From: Escherichia coli
GTDB lineage: Bacteria; Pseudomonadota; Gammaproteobacteria; Enterobacterales; Enterobacteriaceae
Direction: 5' to 3'
Assembly (NCBI RefSeq): GCF_011881725.1
Contig: NZ_JAATUR010000030.1
Coordinates: forward strand, 1-61,324
Length of the DNA: 61,324 nt
Below are positions 28,482-38,991 of the stretch, piece after piece. Under the pieces are notes generated by a model. That model did not search any database. It had not been told where the DNA came from and saw nothing but the letters and a program-made list of their open reading frames with translations. The translations under genes were made by a program, and so were the position numbers. Numbering within the stretch: the stretch's first letter is position 1; each line of letters opens with the position of its first letter.

Positions 28482-29228
28482 GTGACCAAAATCAAACTTC
28501 TGGCACTTGGAGTGCTTATCGCAACGTCTGCAGGCGTGGCACACGCTGAAGGTAAATTTTCCCTGGGCGCAGGCGTAGGTGTCGTTGAACACCCTTATAA
28601 AGATTACGATACCGATGTTTACCCAGTACCTGTAATCAACTATGAAGGCGATAACTTCTGGTTCCGTGGCTTAGGTGGTGGTTACTACCTGTGGAATGAC
28701 GCAACGGATAAACTTTCGATTACCGCTTACTGGTCGCCGCTCTACTTCAAAGCCAAAGACAGTGGTGACCACCAAATGCGTCATCTGGATGATCGTAAGA
28801 GCACCATGATGGCTGGTCTGACTTACGCTCACTTTACCCAGTACGGATATCTGCGTACCTCCCTGGCCGGTGACACTCTGGATAATAGCAACGGTATCGT
28901 CTGGGATATGGCCTGGTTGTACCGTTACACCAACGGTGGTCTGACCGTGACCCCGGGTATCGGTGTGCAGTGGAACAGCGAAAACCAGAACGAATATTAT
29001 TATGGTGTATCGCGCAAAGAGTCCGCTCGCAGCGGTCTGCGTGGCTATAACCCGAATGACAGCTGGAGTCCTTACCTGGAGCTGAGCGCCAGCTACAACT
29101 TCCTCGGCGACTGGAGTGTTTACGGTATCGCACGCTACACCCGTCTGTCTGATGAAGTTACTGACAGCCCGATGGTGGATAAATCCTGGATTGGCCTGAT
29201 TTCTACCGGGATCACCTACAAATTCTGA
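28482..29228 (+). CDS. mipA: MltA-interacting outer membrane protein MipA
   Basis: A 248-residue outer membrane beta-barrel of the MipA/OmpV family, which binds the lytic transglycosylase MltA and the synthase PBP1B as scaffold. A signal peptide ends near residue 22 (AGVAHAEG). The beta-barrel ends in the terminal aromatic TGITYKF. GTG start, preceded by AAGGA. A perfect hairpin follows. Confidence 0.95.
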   Translation: MTKIKLLALGVLIATSAGVAHAEGKFSLGAGVGVVEHPYKDYDTDVYPVPVINYEGDNFWFRGLGGGYYLWNDATDKLSITAYWSPLYFKAKDSGDHQMRHLDDRKSTMMAGLTYAHFTQYGYLRTSLAGDTLDNSNGIVWDMAWLYRYTNGGLTVTPGIGVQWNSENQNEYYYGVSRKESARSGLRGYNPNDSWSPYLELSASYNFLGDWSVYGIARYTRLSDEVTDSPMVDKSWIGLISTGITYKF

Positions 29229-29260
29229 TAATGCTTCTTTCCAGGGCATTTTGTGCATAA

Positions 29261-29284
29261 AAACAGGGCGTGATGCCCTGTTTT
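29261..29284 (+). terminator. Terminator of mipA
   Basis: A perfect 10-base inverted repeat (aaaacagggc and gccctgtttt) with a 5-base loop lies 32 bases past the mipA stop; the T run is part of the stem. Confidence 0.85.
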
Positions 29285-29317
29285 GCATTAGGGTGGTGCA
29301 ATACCTGGGAGGAAACA

Positions 29318-30172
29318 ATGCAACAAAAAATGATTCAATTCAGTAGCAATGTCTCACTGCCAGCCGTAGGGCAGGGAACATGGTACATGGGCGAAGACGC
29401 CAGCCAGCGTAAAACTGAAGTTGCTGCACTACGCGCGGGCATTGAACTTGGTTTAACACTCATTGATACCGCCGAAATGTATGCTGATGGCGGTGCCGAA
29501 AAGGTGGTTGGTGAAGCATTAACCGGTCTGCGTGAGAGCGTCTTTCTCGTCTCTAAAGTCTATCCGTGGAATGCTGGCGGACAAAAAGCGATTAACGCAT
29601 GCGAAGCCAGTTTACGCCGTCTCAATACTGATTATCTCGATCTCTACTTATTACACTGGTCTGGCAGTTTCGCTTTTGAAGAGACTGTCGCGGCAATGGA
29701 AAAACTGATAGCCCAGGGAAAAATCCGCCGCTGGGGCGTTTCTAATCTTGATTATGCTGATATGCAGGAGCTCTGGCAGGTACCAGGGGGAAATCAGTGC
29801 GCTACGAACCAGGTGCTTTATCATCTTGGGTCACGGGGTATTGAATATGATCTGCTACCCTGGTGCCAGCAACAACATCTGCCAGTGATGGCATACAGTC
29901 CATTGGCGCAGGCCGGACGCTTACGTAATGGCTTGCTAAAAAACGCAGTGGTCAACGAAATTGCTCATGCCCACAATGCCACTGCGGCACAAGTTCTGCT
30001 GGCATGGGTAATCAGCCATCAGGGAGTGATGGCGATTCCGAAAGCGGCAACTGTCGCGCATGTCCAACAAAATGCGGCAGTATTGCAATTGACGCTTTCA
30101 GGGGAAGAACTGACGATGCTGGACAAAGCGTACCCGGCACCAAAAGGAAAAACTGCGCTGGATATGGTGTGA
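29318..30172 (+). CDS. yeaE: Aldo-keto reductase YeaE
   Basis: A 284-residue NADPH-dependent aldo-keto reductase; in E. coli it reduces methylglyoxal. The catalytic tetrad is consistent: LIDTAEMYADG (Asp and Tyr), the lysine in FLVSKVYPWN, and the histidine in LDLYLLHWSG. A C-terminal NADPH-binding AIPKAATVAHVQQN loop follows. The ATG at 29318, with a GGGAGG ribosome site, is the K-12 start; a frame 16 codons longer overlaps the mipA terminator and is not likely. Confidence 0.94.
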   Translation: MQQKMIQFSSNVSLPAVGQGTWYMGEDASQRKTEVAALRAGIELGLTLIDTAEMYADGGAEKVVGEALTGLRESVFLVSKVYPWNAGGQKAINACEASLRRLNTDYLDLYLLHWSGSFAFEETVAAMEKLIAQGKIRRWGVSNLDYADMQELWQVPGGNQCATNQVLYHLGSRGIEYDLLPWCQQQHLPVMAYSPLAQAGRLRNGLLKNAVVNEIAHAHNATAAQVLLAWVISHQGVMAIPKAATVAHVQQNAAVLQLTLSGEELTMLDKAYPAPKGKTALDMV

Positions 30173-30183
30173 TTTGCTGCAAG

Positions 30184-30203
30184 GCCGGATGCAGGCATCC
30201 GGC
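30184..30203. repeat. Single REP unit between yeaE and yeaD
   Basis: A short palindrome (gccggatgcaggcatccggc) of REP type lies in the gap between the convergent yeaE and yeaD genes. Confidence 0.7.
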
Positions 30204-30220
30204 ACGGGCACTAACGCAAA

Positions 30221-31105
30221 TTAACGTTTGGCAACGCGAATGGATTGCGACAGACGTGAAGGTTTCTCTTTGGTGACTTTTTGGGCTTCTGAAGCGTAAG
30301 CTGTTTCTACACACACAAAGGTCTTGTAGCCGTCATCCGGCATATCGCCCATGCTAACTGAAAGCGCTGGTCCTGGGTTCCAGCCAACGACGTTCAGATG
30401 ATGCTGGTGACCTACGGCGATAATACGATTCAGCGCCTCGTCATTAATCACACTGCAATCTTGCGGATTCAAATATACGCGATCGGTACGATCAGGGAAG
30501 GTCTGAATACCGTCGGTCAGTGCATCTACTTTCGCGTCATTCACTTTATCAATGAAGCGGTCGCCCAGACCACTGACGCTTACCTGAGCAATATCACCTA
30601 CGTTAAAGTAGGTATGCAGGGCAGAGGTGGTTTCAAATTCGCCATGTGCCTCAAGATCGATTTCGCAGGCTTTACCTACGCGGAAATGCGCTAACAGCGT
30701 AAAGTCGTGCGGCCAGAATTTTTTCGTCTCTTCGCTTTGTGTCAATTCGAAAGTCAGCGCCACACCATCGGCATCTTCACTATGTGATTTCAGCGTCCAC
30801 GGCAGGATACGGGCAAAACCGTGCGCAGGCAGACCTGGTTGTGCAGCCGGGCCAAACCACGGCCAGCAAACCGGTACGCCGCCGCGAATAGCGACTCCAT
30901 CTTTAAACGGTGTGTTATTGCTCAACCACAGAACTTCTTCCTCACCCGCCGGTTTCCACGAGAGGAGGTGTGCGCCCTGTAATGCAAAAGAGGCTTTTAC
31001 CTGGGGATGATCGACCACAATAAGGTCCAGTTCATCCAGTTTACGATGGGAGAGGACAGGGGAGATTTGTTCGATGACCGGAAGGGCAAAAATTTTCTTA
31101 ATCAT
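30221..31105 (-). CDS. yeaD: Glucose-6-phosphate 1-epimerase-like protein YeaD
   Basis: A 294-residue protein of the aldose 1-epimerase superfamily. Conserved elements include RGGVPVCWPWFGP, PAHGFARILPW (the histidine of the active site) and TFVCVETAYA near the C-terminus (the catalytic glutamate). Family members interconvert hexose-6-phosphate anomers; for E. coli YeaD this role has been proposed and the location beside gapA fits sugar phosphate metabolism. It starts 83 bases after gapA, in the same direction. Confidence 0.92.
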   Translation of the reverse strand: MIKKIFALPVIEQISPVLSHRKLDELDLIVVDHPQVKASFALQGAHLLSWKPAGEEEVLWLSNNTPFKDGVAIRGGVPVCWPWFGPAAQPGLPAHGFARILPWTLKSHSEDADGVALTFELTQSEETKKFWPHDFTLLAHFRVGKACEIDLEAHGEFETTSALHTYFNVGDIAQVSVSGLGDRFIDKVNDAKVDALTDGIQTFPDRTDRVYLNPQDCSVINDEALNRIIAVGHQHHLNVVGWNPGPALSVSMGDMPDDGYKTFVCVETAYASEAQKVTKEKPSRLSQSIRVAKR

Positions 31106-31137
31106 GACGCAGTCCTTTAACTTCATTTTATCAGGTA

Positions 31138-31167
31138 AAAAAAAGAGCGACCGAAGTCGCCCTTTTT
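31138..31167 (-). terminator. Terminator of gapA
   Basis: A stem around gcgac/gtcgc with a cgaa tetraloop, flanked by A and T runs, lies 20 bases past the gapA stop. On the minus strand it ends in eight T residues. Confidence 0.9.
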
Positions 31168-31188
31168 AGATCACAGTGTCATCTCAAC

Positions 31189-32525
<1,337 letters not shown>

Positions 32526-32939
32526 ATGGCTAACAAACCTTCGGCAGACGAACTGAAAAACAAATTGTCCGAGATGCAGTTTTACGTGACGCAGAATCAC
32601 GGGACGGAGCCTCCATTTACTGGCCGTTTACTGCACAATAAGCGTGACGGCGTTTACCATTGTTTGATCTGCGATGCCCCTCTGTTTCACTCCCAGTCTA
32701 AATATGATTCAGGTTGTGGCTGGCCGAGCTTCTACGAACCGGTGAGTGAAGGATCAATTCGTTATATCAAAGACTTGTCACATGGAATGCAACGCATCGA
32801 GATTCGTTGCGGTAAATGTGATGCCCATCTGGGACATGTCTTTCCTGATGGCCCACAGCCCACAGGCGATCGTTATTGTGTTAACTCAGCCTCTTTACGT
32901 TTCACCGATGGTGAAAATGGCGAAGAAATTAATGGTTGA
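32526..32939 (+). CDS. msrB: Methionine-R-sulfoxide reductase B
   Basis: MsrB reduces the R form of methionine sulfoxide using thioredoxin, repairing oxidised proteins. The 137 residues have the zinc site CLICD and CGKCD and the catalytic RYCVNSASL. Zinc and nucleophilic cysteines are all present. The ATG at 32526 is the K-12 start (MANKPSA). yeaC starts 41 bases after its stop. The pairing with gapA upstream is conserved. Confidence 0.96.
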   Translation: MANKPSADELKNKLSEMQFYVTQNHGTEPPFTGRLLHNKRDGVYHCLICDAPLFHSQSKYDSGCGWPSFYEPVSEGSIRYIKDLSHGMQRIEIRCGKCDAHLGHVFPDGPQPTGDRYCVNSASLRFTDGENGEEING

Positions 32940-32980
32940 AAAAACGATTCAGCAACTTATTCCACAGGAGCGGAAAAATC

Positions 32981-33253
32981 ATGAATCTTGATGAAATGAT
33001 CAACAGTATGACGCCAGAGGTTTACCAGCGTTTATCGACCGCTGTTGAACTGGGGAAATGGGCAGATGGCGTTGCGCTGACCGAACAACAAAAAGAGAAC
33101 TGCCTACAACTGGTCATGCTGTGGCAAGCCCGAAATAATACCGACGCGCAGCATATGACCATCGACACCAACGGTCAGATGGTCATGAAGAGCAAACAGC
33201 AGTTGAAAGAGGATTTTGGTATTACGGCAAAGCCGATTGCTATGTTTAAGTAA
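32981..33253 (+). CDS. yeaC: DUF1315 protein YeaC
   Basis: A 90-residue cytoplasmic protein of the DUF1315 family, second gene after msrB. It has a strong ribosome site (AGGAGCGG) and an N-terminal MNLDEMINSMTPEVYQRL. The C-terminus carries LKEDFGITAKPIAMFK. The function is unknown; co-transcription with msrB suggests a link to oxidative repair but this is only inference. Confidence 0.92.
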   Translation: MNLDEMINSMTPEVYQRLSTAVELGKWADGVALTEQQKENCLQLVMLWQARNNTDAQHMTIDTNGQMVMKSKQQLKEDFGITAKPIAMFK

Positions 33254-33370
33254 GTGGTTTATCCACCCTGTAAAACTGGCTATTCAGTGAGGACAAAAAT
33301 AGTTGTTCGAACGTATTGGTCGTTTTATTTAGCAGCAAGTAGGCTAAATGCCACGCTGGTGAGTTTTGCC

Positions 33371-33403
33371 TGGCCTACGATGTAACTGAAATTGTAGGCC
33401 AGA
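33371..33403. repeat. REP-like palindrome after pncA
   Basis: A palindrome with arms tggcctac and gtaggcca (33371-33403) lies between the convergent yeaC and pncA genes. It may be a degenerate REP. Confidence 0.55.
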
Positions 33404-33420
33404 GATGTATCCGACTAATA

Positions 33421-34062
33421 TTACCCCTGCGTCTCTTCCCAGTCTGCCAGCGTGTACAATGTTGCCCCAGCAACTGACATCTCCATAAACGCGTGCGCAC
33501 TGTCCTGTGGCTGGATATTCACACCACGACAGCCATCGGTAATTACGTTCACGCGATAGCCTAACTGCAACGCGTCCAGCACGGTAAACTTCACGCAATA
33601 GTCCGTAGCCAGACCCATAACGATCAGTTCATCGATTTCATGATCGCGCAACCAGTCATCGAGCGCGGTTTTCTGCCGCCGCCCGTTATCAAAAAAGGCA
33701 CTGTAACTGTCGACTAAAGGATTTTCGCCTTTATGGAACACCGCAGCGATCGCTTTTTGCTTCAGTAACGGATGTAGTTGTGCGCCTTCACTGTTCTGCA
33801 CACAGTGATCGGGCCAGAAGATTTGTGGCAAACCGTCGAGTTGGCCTGGCGTATAAGGCTCTACACCGTGCTGACTGGCAAAACTGCCATGATTAGCCGG
33901 GTGCCAGTCCTGACTGGCAATTACCGCTTCACCGCGCGACTGGCACCAGTCAATCAGACGGTTAGCGACATCCACCGTGCTGTCACCTTCCGGCACGGCG
34001 AGCGCGCCACCAGCACAGAAATCATTTTGTAAATCGACCAGTAACAGGGCGCGTTGGGGCAT
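33421..34062 (-). CDS. pncA: Nicotinamidase
   Basis: PncA hydrolyses nicotinamide to nicotinate for the pyridine nucleotide salvage pathway; it also deamidates pyrazinamide. The 213 residues contain the catalytic aspartate in LVDLQNDFC, the metal-binding DWHPANHGSFASQH and the nucleophile cysteine in ATDYCVKFTVLDALQ. The ATG at 34062 is chosen over an in-frame codon at 34080. It starts 10 bases after ansA ends, and the pair is conserved as an operon. Confidence 0.96.
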   Translation of the reverse strand: MPQRALLLVDLQNDFCAGGALAVPEGDSTVDVANRLIDWCQSRGEAVIASQDWHPANHGSFASQHGVEPYTPGQLDGLPQIFWPDHCVQNSEGAQLHPLLKQKAIAAVFHKGENPLVDSYSAFFDNGRRQKTALDDWLRDHEIDELIVMGLATDYCVKFTVLDALQLGYRVNVITDGCRGVNIQPQDSAHAFMEMSVAGATLYTLADWEETQG

Positions 34063-34072
34063 TACAGTCTCC

Positions 34073-35089
34073 TTAATCATCCGGCGTCAGTTCGCCGCGC
34101 AGGTTTTGGCTCATAGCCTTGCGAATAGTTTCGGTATCCAGTCCCTGGCTGAGCAGGTAGTGCAGTTTGGTTAACGTGGCTTCTACGGTCATATCCGCAC
34201 CGCCAATAACACCGGCATGGGCGAGGGCGTTACCGGTGGCATAACCGCCCATATTCACTTTGCCGGACATGCATTGTGTCAGGTTAACCACCACAATCCC
34301 GCGATCGCTGGCTTCTTGTAATTCTTGCAGGAACGCTTTGTTTTGCGGCGCATTACCCACGCCATAGGAGCGCAAAATCAACGCTTTAACCGGTTGACGC
34401 AGGAAATTACGTACGACGTCAGCAGAAATCCCGGGATAAATCGTCACTACGCCGATCGGCTGTGGTGTGATCGGATGAACGATCAGCTCACCAGTGCCGT
34501 GCGGGGCGGGTGGCGTATTTAAACGGCGAATATGAATACCCGCTTCCAGTAACGGCGGAAGATTGGGTGACGCGAAGGCATCAAAACCATCGGCATGGGC
34601 TTTGGTGGTGCGGTTGCCGCGATACAGTCGATTATTAAAAAAGAGTGTTACTTCGTTGATGGGATAATTCGCCGCAACATATAACGCATTCAGCAGGTTA
34701 ATTTGTCCATCAGAGCGTAACTCAGCTAACGGAATTTGTGACCCTGTCACAATTACCGGTTTACCGAGGTTCTCCAGCATGAAAGAGAGCGCAGAGGCGG
34801 TATACGCCATCGTGTCGGTGCCATGCAGAATGACAAAACCATCGTAGTCTGCATAGTGCGCTTTAATATCTTCAGCAATATGCTGCCAGTCTTCCGGCGT
34901 CATATCGGAAGAATCCATCAGCGGCGTGTATTCATGAATGGTGAAATCTGGCATCTCCGGGCGGTGGAACTCCGGCATCAGCGCCAGCTGGCGTTGTAGA
35001 TGGCCCGACACCGGAATATAACCCTGCTCGGAACGCTGCATCCCGATGGTCCCGCCCGTGTAGGCAACGTAAATTGATTTCTTTTGCAT
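34073..35089 (-). CDS. ansA: Cytoplasmic L-asparaginase I
   Basis: AnsA hydrolyses asparagine to aspartate and ammonia in the cytoplasm. Landmarks are the N-terminal VAYTGGTIGMQR and HGTDTMAYTASALSFML with the second catalytic threonine. The 338 residues match K-12. The open frame extends 52 codons before the chosen ATG at 35089, with no support. Co-directional with pncA downstream, linking two amidases of nitrogen salvage. Confidence 0.96.
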   Translation of the reverse strand: MQKKSIYVAYTGGTIGMQRSEQGYIPVSGHLQRQLALMPEFHRPEMPDFTIHEYTPLMDSSDMTPEDWQHIAEDIKAHYADYDGFVILHGTDTMAYTASALSFMLENLGKPVIVTGSQIPLAELRSDGQINLLNALYVAANYPINEVTLFFNNRLYRGNRTTKAHADGFDAFASPNLPPLLEAGIHIRRLNTPPAPHGTGELIVHPITPQPIGVVTIYPGISADVVRNFLRQPVKALILRSYGVGNAPQNKAFLQELQEASDRGIVVVNLTQCMSGKVNMGGYATGNALAHAGVIGGADMTVEATLTKLHYLLSQGLDTETIRKAMSQNLRGELTPDD

Positions 35090-35222
35090 GATATTGATAT
35101 GAATGATATCGAAAGAGCAAAAGTATATACGTGAGGCTGGGTGATCGCACCTGATACTATGCGAATAAGGAAATATGGGGCGAAACAGCGGGAAGAGGTA
35201 ATTCGTCGACGTGAAAAATAAT

Positions 35223-35245
35223 GTGGCCGACAATCTGTCGGCCAC
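35223..35245 (-). terminator. Terminator of sppA
   Basis: A perfect 10-base inverted repeat with a 3-base loop lies 13 bases past the sppA stop, followed on the minus strand by ATTATTTTT. Confidence 0.85.
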
Positions 35246-35257
35246 TCAGTACAAGAC

Positions 35258-37114
35258 TTAACGCACGTTCGCGCAGGTCAGGCAAAACGCGTAACGGTTT
35301 TGCGGATCGTTAAAGGCTGCCAGCTTGTCGCTTTCGCTTTTAACGGTCGAAGCGACCGAGGCCAACGGCGCAGGTAGCATGGCCTGGAGCGCATCTGGCA
35401 ACATTGCCCGTGCTGAACCTGACATGTTGTCCATCACCTTGTCGAAGAAGGTCGGTTCATCGACGTAATATTCCAGATGCCACTGTTTCACTTTTGCGAG
35501 CTCAGCGGCTTTGGCAACTGCATCATCGAAATCTCCGAGGCTATCTACCAGCCCATTCGCTTTCGCATCCTGACCGGTCCAGACATGGCCCTGGGCGATT
35601 TTATCAATCTGCTCTGGCGTCGAATGACGCGCATCGGCAACAAGCGTGATAAAGCGTTTATAGCCGTTCTCAATGCTCAGCTGCATCATCTGCTGCGCTT
35701 CTGGCGGCAGTGCCTTAGTGATGGAAACATCTGCCAGCGGTGAAGTTGAGACGCCATCGGTGTGTACACCAATCGAATCCAGACTATTTTCTACGGTAGT
35801 GATCACGCCGAAGATACCGATAGAACCGGTCAGGGTGCTTGGGTTAGCCACAATGTAGTTGGCTGGCGTGGAGATCCAGTAACCACCAGACGCCGCCATG
35901 CCACCCATCGATACAACCACAGGCTTGCCTGCGGCTCGGGCCGCTGCCAGTTCAGCGCGAATCACTTCAGACGCGGTAACGCTGCCGCCTGGGCTATTAA
36001 CACGCAGAACAATCGCTTTCACTTTCGGGTCAAGACGAGCGTCGCGGATTTGCGCCGCAGTCGTATCGCCGCCAACATTCCCCTGCGTTTCTTCGCCATC
36101 CATAATCGCGCCATTAGCGAAGACAACACCGATGCTGTCGCCGGTATCTGCCGGCGTTTTCAGTGCGTAATCGTAATAACTGACGGCGCGATAATTTTTA
36201 TCAGCTTTGCTCCAGCCAAACTCTTTGGTCAGGGCTTTTTCAATTTCGGCACTCGTTGCCAGCGCGTCGACCAGTTTGTTGTCCAGCGCGTACTTCGCGG
36301 TATCGCCACCCGTTTTGGTTAAGCCAGCAAGTAGACCTTGTGCCCCAGGGAATACCTGTTGGGCAGGGATCTGGCGGTTAGCGGCAACGGTGTTGAGATA
36401 GTTTTGCCACAATTCGCCAATCCAGCGGCTATCGGCTTCGCGGGCTGCCGGAGACATATCATCACGAATAAACGGCTCAACGGCAGATTTATAAGTGCCG
36501 ACACGGAACACATGGGTGGAAACTTTTAGCTTATCCAGCAATGATTTGTAGTACAGACCGTTGGTGGCAAAACCGTGCAGGTCGACCACGCCTTGTGGGG
36601 AAAGCCAAATTTTGTTGGCGAAACTGGCGAGATAGTATTGTCCCTGACTGTAGTTCTCGCCAATGGCATACACTGGTTTGCCGCTGTCACGAAACTCTTT
36701 CAGGGCTTTGCCGATGTATTGCATAGACGGTTGGTCGCCGCCCGCAAAGTTTTCCAGATCCATCACGATACCGGTGATATTCCGGTCATCTTTAGCCTGG
36801 CGAATAGTGTTCACGATATCAAACAGCGAGTTTTCCTGTAGACGATCGGAACTGGCGCCAAGCAGCTGGCGGCTTAACTTACTAAACCGCTGCGAACTGT
36901 CGGGTTTATCGACGATTACACCTGAAATATCGAGCAGTAATGCGCCACGACCGGCGGTTTCTTTGGTATCGCTACTACTGACCTGCATCCAGATCCCCAC
37001 ACCAACCAGCACGAGGAAAATAAAGAACAGGTTAAGTACCATTTCACGGACAAAATTGAGCAGACGCCACGTCCATTTAAAAAATCCGGCAATGAATCGC
37101 CAAAGGGTTCGCAT
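35258..37114 (-). CDS. sppA: Signal peptide peptidase SppA (protease IV)
   Basis: SppA cuts signal peptides left in the inner membrane, acting on the periplasmic face. The 618 residues have an N-terminal span ([17 protein letters not shown]) and two tandem SppA domains. The Ser-Lys dyad is visible as the lysine in [10 protein letters not shown] and the serine in [11 protein letters not shown]. The ATG at 37114 is chosen; the extra 36 codons upstream overlap the ydjA-side promoter region. It is divergent from ydjA. Confidence 0.96.
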   Translation of the reverse strand: MRTLWRFIAGFFKWTWRLLNFVREMVLNLFFIFLVLVGVGIWMQVSSSDTKETAGRGALLLDISGVIVDKPDSSQRFSKLSRQLLGASSDRLQENSLFDIVNTIRQAKDDRNITGIVMDLENFAGGDQPSMQYIGKALKEFRDSGKPVYAIGENYSQGQYYLASFANKIWLSPQGVVDLHGFATNGLYYKSLLDKLKVSTHVFRVGTYKSAVEPFIRDDMSPAAREADSRWIGELWQNYLNTVAANRQIPAQQVFPGAQGLLAGLTKTGGDTAKYALDNKLVDALATSAEIEKALTKEFGWSKADKNYRAVSYYDYALKTPADTGDSIGVVFANGAIMDGEETQGNVGGDTTAAQIRDARLDPKVKAIVLRVNSPGGSVTASEVIRAELAAARAAGKPVVVSMGGMAASGGYWISTPANYIVANPSTLTGSIGIFGVITTVENSLDSIGVHTDGVSTSPLADVSITKALPPEAQQMMQLSIENGYKRFITLVADARHSTPEQIDKIAQGHVWTGQDAKANGLVDSLGDFDDAVAKAAELAKVKQWHLEYYVDEPTFFDKVMDNMSGSARAMLPDALQAMLPAPLASVASTVKSESDKLAAFNDPQNRYAFCLTCANVR

Positions 37115-37275
37115 GTATTCTCCCAGCCTAAAAGTCACACCTGTTACAGATGCAATAGATGTGGTTATCGTAATGACCCAACCGGCACTTGTCAGCAGGA
37201 ATCGTGGACTGTGCTGTAACAAAATCCACTCTCGTGTTAATTTTGTGAATAAATATCATGACAGGAGTTAATCTA

Positions 37276-37827
37276 ATGGATGCACTCGAACTACTGATCA
37301 ACCGCCGCAGCGCCTCACGTCTGGCTGAACCTGCTCCGACTGGCGAACAACTGCAAAATATCCTGCGTGCCGGAATGCGTGCACCGGACCATAAGTCCAT
37401 GCAACCGTGGCATTTTTTTGTGATAGAAGGGGAAGGCCGCGAACGTTTCAGTACCGTTCTGCAACAGGGCGCAATTGCTGCGGGTGGCGATGATAAGGCT
37501 ATCGAAAAAGCCCGTAATGCCCCGTTCCGTGCGCCACTCATCATCACCGTGGTGGCAAAATGTGAAGAAAATCATAAAGTCCCGCGTTGGGAACAGGAAA
37601 TGTCTGCTGGTTGCGCGGTTATGGCGATGCAAATGGCGGCGGTAGCTCAGGGTTTTGGCGGCATCTGGCGCAGTGGCGCATTAACTGAAAGTCCGGTGGT
37701 TCGCGAGGCGTTCGCTTGTCGGGAGCAGGATAAAATTGTCGGCTTTCTTTATCTCGGTACACCGCAATTGAAAGCGTCAACGTCGATTAACGTTCCGGAC
37801 CCGACGCCGTTTGTCACTTATTTTTGA
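37276..37827 (+). CDS. ydjA: Nitroreductase-family protein YdjA
   Basis: A 183-residue minimal FMN-dependent nitroreductase-like protein. The RRSASRL flavin-binding N-terminus and [15 protein letters not shown] are intact. Structures from E. coli show FMN. The physiological substrate is unknown. The start is the ATG at 37276, with an upstream ribosome site (CAGGAG); a longer frame exists by six codons. It precedes selD, separated by 116 bases, in the same direction. Confidence 0.94.
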   Translation: MDALELLINRRSASRLAEPAPTGEQLQNILRAGMRAPDHKSMQPWHFFVIEGEGRERFSTVLQQGAIAAGGDDKAIEKARNAPFRAPLIITVVAKCEENHKVPRWEQEMSAGCAVMAMQMAAVAQGFGGIWRSGALTESPVVREAFACREQDKIVGFLYLGTPQLKASTSINVPDPTPFVTYF

Positions 37828-37943
37828 TAATTTTCGCGAAACTGTCTGGATTGTGAGCAAAGGCGCAGGAATTCAGACACTCTCACTTATCACTTCACGG
37901 AATGAGGGTTACCATACCCGGATTGCATTGACAGGAGATGTCC

Positions 37944-38987
37944 ATGAGCGAGAACTCGATTCGTTTGACCCAATACAGCCACGGAGCTGGTTGCGGCTGT
38001 AAAATTTCCCCAAAAGTGCTGGAAACCATCCTGCACAGTGAGCAGGCGAAGTTTGTTGATCCGAATTTGCTTGTGGGTAATGAGACCCGCGACGATGCGG
38101 CGGTGTACGATCTGGGCAATGGCACCAGCGTTATCAGCACCACCGACTTCTTTATGCCGATCGTTGATAATCCTTTCGATTTTGGCCGCATTGCTGCGAC
38201 TAACGCCATCAGCGATATCTTCGCGATGGGCGGTAAACCGATTATGGCGATTGCGATCCTCGGCTGGCCGATTAACAAACTTTCCCCGGAAATTGCCCGC
38301 GAAGTGACCGAAGGTGGACGCTATGCATGCCGTCAGGCGGGTATCGCATTGGCTGGTGGTCACTCCATCGACGCGCCGGAACCTATTTTCGGTCTGGCGG
38401 TGACGGGGATCGTACCGACCGAGCGGGTGAAGAAAAACAGTACCGCACAAGCCGGATGCAAACTGTTCCTGACGAAACCGCTGGGGATTGGCGTTCTCAC
38501 CACTGCTGAGAAAAAATCACTGCTAAAACCGGAACACCAGGGACTGGCAACGGAAGTGATGTGCCGGATGAATATCGCAGGCGCGTCCTTTGCCAACATC
38601 GAAGGCGTAAAAGCGATGACTGACGTCACCGGTTTTGGTCTGTTGGGCCATTTAAGCGAAATGTGCCAGGGCGCAGGTGTGCAGGCTCGTGTCGACTATG
38701 AAGCGATCCCGAAACTACCGGGGGTGGAAGAGTACATTAAGCTGGGTGCAGTGCCGGGCGGTACCGAACGCAACTTTGCCAGCTACGGTCATTTGATGGG
38801 TGAAATGCCTCGTGAAGTGCGAGATCTGTTGTGCGATCCGCAAACTTCCGGCGGCTTGTTGCTGGCGGTTATGCCGGAAGCAGAAAATGAAGTCAAAGCT
38901 ACCGCAGCCGAGTTTGGCATTGAACTGACGGCGATTGGCGAGCTGGTGCCTGCGCGTGGCGGTCGTGCCATGGTTGAGATCCGTTAA
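37944..38987 (+). CDS. selD: Selenophosphate synthetase
   Basis: SelD makes selenophosphate from selenide and ATP, the donor for selenocysteine and selenouridine. The 347 residues carry the catalytic HGAGCGCK motif with Cys17 and Lys20, and an ATP/Mg-binding region with DDAAVYDLG and [12 protein letters not shown]. The ATG at 37944 with an AGGAG is favoured; the ATG at 37938 two codons upstream lies on the ribosome site. topB starts 4 bases after the stop, so the two are in one operon. Confidence 0.97.
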
Positions 38988-38991
38988 TTCA

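Noticed and set aside
36663..37271. 202-codon frame antisense to sppA
   Set aside because: Antisense shadow with no recognised domain; sppA is complete in the opposite direction.
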